Shown piece after piece: positions 5,199 through 6,499 of a stretch of DNA of 6,499 nt. Source of the DNA: Candidatus Glassiibacteriota bacterium (lineage in GTDB: Bacteria; Gemmatimonadota; Glassbacteria; GWA2-58-10); NCBI GenBank assembly GCA_016934095.1, contig JAFGTO010000021.1, positions 1-6,499 of the forward strand, read 5' to 3'. A model generated the notes under the pieces. That model did no database searches, was not told the DNA's origin, and worked only from the letters and a program-made list of their open reading frames with translations. A program made the translations under genes and the position numbers. Positions within the stretch are counted from its first letter, which is position 1. Each line of letters opens with the position of its first letter.

Positions 5199-6326
5199 TC
5201 AGGCGGTGGCTTTGTGGAACTCGGCGATGAATTTCATCGTTTTTTCCAGCTCTTCCCGAAGCTCGGGCAGCCGGTCGCCCAGCCGGTCCACCTCCGGCCC
5301 CAGCACCTTTTTCAGGTCCGCCTGCTGACGGGTCGGTTCCGCCAGCGGGTTGGCATAGCCGAGCTCGGCCGCCAGGGACTCCGCCCTCGAGATCACGCAA
5401 GCCCCGAAAACCAGCTCGCGCCCGGCTCCCGGCTCCAGCCCGAATGTCGCGCAGTGGTGCCGTTCTATCAGCTCGCTGAGCTTCCCGGGGATTTCCCATT
5501 GCTCGGCCAACATCCTGCCTAGGACCAGGTGGTTGAAGCCGAACTGGCGCTCTTCGAGCTCGACCGGGTTGTCCTGATCGCCGGACTGTTGCAGCCGCCG
5601 GAAAAGCTCCCGGGCTTTTTCACAGTCGTAGTGGACGAAAACCACCCAGCCGATGTCGTGGAGCAGGGCGGCGGTAGTGATGACCCCGCTGTTGCGGGTA
5701 TTCTTCAGCACTGTACGCAGGATAAAGTCGGCGCCGACAGAAACTGCATGCGAATGCTGCCAGAATTTAAGGATGTCGAGGTGCTCCTCGGCCTTCGCCT
5801 GCAGCTTGCCCAGGTTCTCGCTGATCACCTGCTGCATGACGATATTCTTCACCTGGTTGTACCCCAGGAAAGTTATGGCCCGCTGCAGGGAGTCGATCCT
5901 GTGGCTCAGGCCGAAAGCGGCGGAATTGACTGTCTTGAGGATCCGGGCGGCGTAAAAGGGGTTCGAGGCCAGGGTAAGCGCCAGCTCACGGGGCTCCATG
6001 CTGTAGTCCACCTGCAGCACTGGTGTCCGGCCGATGTCCGGGATATCGCGCAGACAATGCTCCAGCCGCCAGAGGGTCTCGGCCTCCACCTCGGCGCGCC
6101 TCATCGGCTTCCAGCCGGCAGCGGAATCCAGGGCTTCGCAGCCGCCTGTCTCAGGCTCACCGCCTGCAGGCCCGGGCGCCGCCTGTATGGCTGCAGAAGG
6201 TTTTTCCTCCCCGGAAGCTGCCTGCCGGGAGCTCCTTTCCGCTTCCAGGTCCTGCACTTTCCGGCGCAGGTGCTGCATAATCAAAACGAACAGGCCCAGC
6301 AGAATCACTAACAGTATCCAGTCCAT
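5199..6326 (-). CDS. Membrane-anchored HDOD-domain signalling protein
   Basis: The 375-residue protein starts with an uncleaved membrane anchor, MDWILLVILLGLFVLIMQHL, then a short charged helix (20-32), probably coiled coil, and a low-complexity Ala/Gly/Pro/Glu linker to about 75. The rest is an HDOD domain (about 85-300), the HD-related output or scaffold module found in bacterial signalling proteins. Diagnostic segments are ILKTVNSAAFGLSHRIDSLQ (129-148) and ITFLGYNQVKNIVMQQ (151-166), followed by HSHAVSVGADFI (191-202), LLHDIGWVVF (221-230) with His223-Asp224, and RQFGFNHLVLGRMLAEQW (260-277), ending near His290-His291. HDOD proteins generally lack phosphodiesterase activity; roles in motility, c-di-GMP signalling and stress control are known for the family, but the target here is unknown. 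The C-terminus (330-372) is helical and charged. The start ATG (6324-6326) has AGGA 4 bases upstream. It is a single-gene unit with its own promoter (6383-6411) and terminator (5153-5171). An N-terminal anchor instead of a receiver domain suggests a membrane-localised variant. Confidence 0.9.
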   Translation of the reverse strand: MDWILLVILLGLFVLIMQHLRRKVQDLEAERSSRQAASGEEKPSAAIQAAPGPAGGEPETGGCEALDSAAGWKPMRRAEVEAETLWRLEHCLRDIPDIGRTPVLQVDYSMEPRELALTLASNPFYAARILKTVNSAAFGLSHRIDSLQRAITFLGYNQVKNIVMQQVISENLGKLQAKAEEHLDILKFWQHSHAVSVGADFILRTVLKNTRNSGVITTAALLHDIGWVVFVHYDCEKARELFRRLQQSGDQDNPVELEERQFGFNHLVLGRMLAEQWEIPGKLSELIERHHCATFGLEPGAGRELVFGACVISRAESLAAELGYANPLAEPTRQQADLKKVLGPEVDRLGDRLPELREELEKTMKFIAEFHKATA

Positions 6327-6382
6327 TGCATCCTGCCTTTTTTGTGGTCGATAAGTTATTATCCGCTAACGTCCTCGACGCT

Positions 6383-6411
6383 ATTCTACCCCAGGGTTGC
6401 CGGTCTGTCAA
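6383..6411 (-). promoter_or_regulatory. Sigma-70-type promoter for the HDOD gene
   Basis: The minus strand reads TTGACA (6411-6406), a 17-base spacer (6405-6389) and TAGAAT (6388-6383): a perfect -35, optimal spacing and a 5-of-6 -10. The predicted start near 6376 gives a leader of about 50 bases, which contains a small GATAA/TTATC hairpin (6350-6363). The -35 box begins 7 bases inside the predicted 3' exon of the group II intron. Confidence 0.8.
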
Positions 6412-6421
6412 GCGCTTAGTC

Positions 6422-6453
6422 GAGTAGATCATCCATTACTGGATTTCACCCTC
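6422..6453 (-). ncRNA. Group II intron domain VI with bulged branch-point adenosine
   Basis: On the minus strand GAGGG (6453-6449) pairs with CU-A-CUC (6427-6422), leaving A6425 bulged next to a G-U pair, as expected of the branch-point adenosine. A distal stem AUCCA/UGGAU (6444-6440 with 6435-6431) is capped by a GUAA tetraloop, a GNRA form. UGAA and GAU form the internal loop between the stems. Confidence 0.75.
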
Positions 6454-6456
6454 ACA

Positions 6457-6489
6457 GAACCGGACGTGGGGCGTTACCCCATCCGGCTC
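6457..6489 (-). ncRNA. Group II intron domain V (catalytic hairpin)
   Basis: The 33-base hairpin pairs GAGCCGGA (6489-6482) with UCCGGUUC (6464-6457), including the G-U wobble of the catalytic AGC triad (6488-6486). The conserved two-base bulge is CG (6466-6465), and the upper stem is UGGGG/CCCCA. This is the arrangement of the classic 34-base domain V (GAGCCGUAU...ACGUACGGUUC). The cap reads UAACG instead of a standard GNRA tetraloop, so it is slightly unusual. Confidence 0.85.
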
Positions 6490-6499
6490 TTCCGAGCAG

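Larger units (their letters stand above)
6419..6499 (-). mobile_element. Group II intron, 3' end (domains V and VI), rest outside window
   Basis: A group II intron is a self-splicing ribozyme and retroelement, usually carrying a reverse transcriptase/maturase gene in domain IV. The minus strand shows its diagnostic 3' end: the last bases of domain IV (6490-6499), domain V (6457-6489), a 3-base linker, domain VI (6422-6453) and the terminal GAC. The predicted 3' splice junction is between 6419 and 6418, from the terminal AY rule and the 6 bases that follow the branch-point A. Domains I-IV and any reverse transcriptase would lie to the right of the window. The intron has the same orientation as the HDOD gene and ends immediately before its promoter. 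Confidence 0.85.

Noticed and set aside
1..6499. CRISPR arrays, tRNA and rRNA genes
   Set aside because: I saw no regularly spaced direct repeats and no cloverleaf or rRNA-like segments.

Overview
The window comes from a GC-rich bacterial chromosome with tightly packed housekeeping genes. No rRNA or other taxonomic marker is present, so I cannot name the organism. The GC content, the DusB/LarB/Nth set, sigma-70-type hexamers and a group II intron fit a free-living, probably uncultured or anaerobic bacterium.

Layout, left to right. Positions 1-417 (minus) hold the start of a SIS-domain sugar-phosphate-binding protein that runs off the left edge. Positions 498-2015 (minus) encode a 505-residue protein I do not recognise, with a C-terminal membrane hairpin and a lysine tail. 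A 276-base gap (2016-2291) carries a possible promoter for it and a weak terminator-like hairpin for the genes before it. Positions 2292-3994 (minus) are a two-gene operon, dusB then larB, overlapping by 19 bases: a tRNA-dihydrouridine synthase followed by the first enzyme of nickel-pincer cofactor synthesis. Its leader has a near-consensus promoter (4067-4096) and, between that promoter and the dusB start, a textbook intrinsic terminator (4009-4032), which suggests attenuation. Divergent from it, nth (4236-4892, plus) encodes endonuclease III.

The 306-base gap between the convergent nth and HDOD genes is the most unusual part. Each gene has its own terminator-like hairpin (4907-4930 and 5153-5171). 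Between them lies a roughly 200-base mirror-symmetric element (4946-5144). Its inner 24-base inverted repeat places a sigma-54-type -24/-12 motif in each arm, the two facing each other, with no obvious gene for either to transcribe.

Positions 5199-6326 (minus) encode a membrane-anchored HDOD-domain signalling protein driven by a TTGACA-17-TAGAAT promoter (6383-6411). Just upstream, 6419-6499 is the 3' end of a group II intron: domain V (6457-6489), domain VI with a bulged branch-point A (6425) and a 3' end in AC. The predicted 3' splice junction is only 7 bases upstream of the HDOD -35 box. The body of the intron and any intron-encoded reverse transcriptase would lie beyond the right edge.
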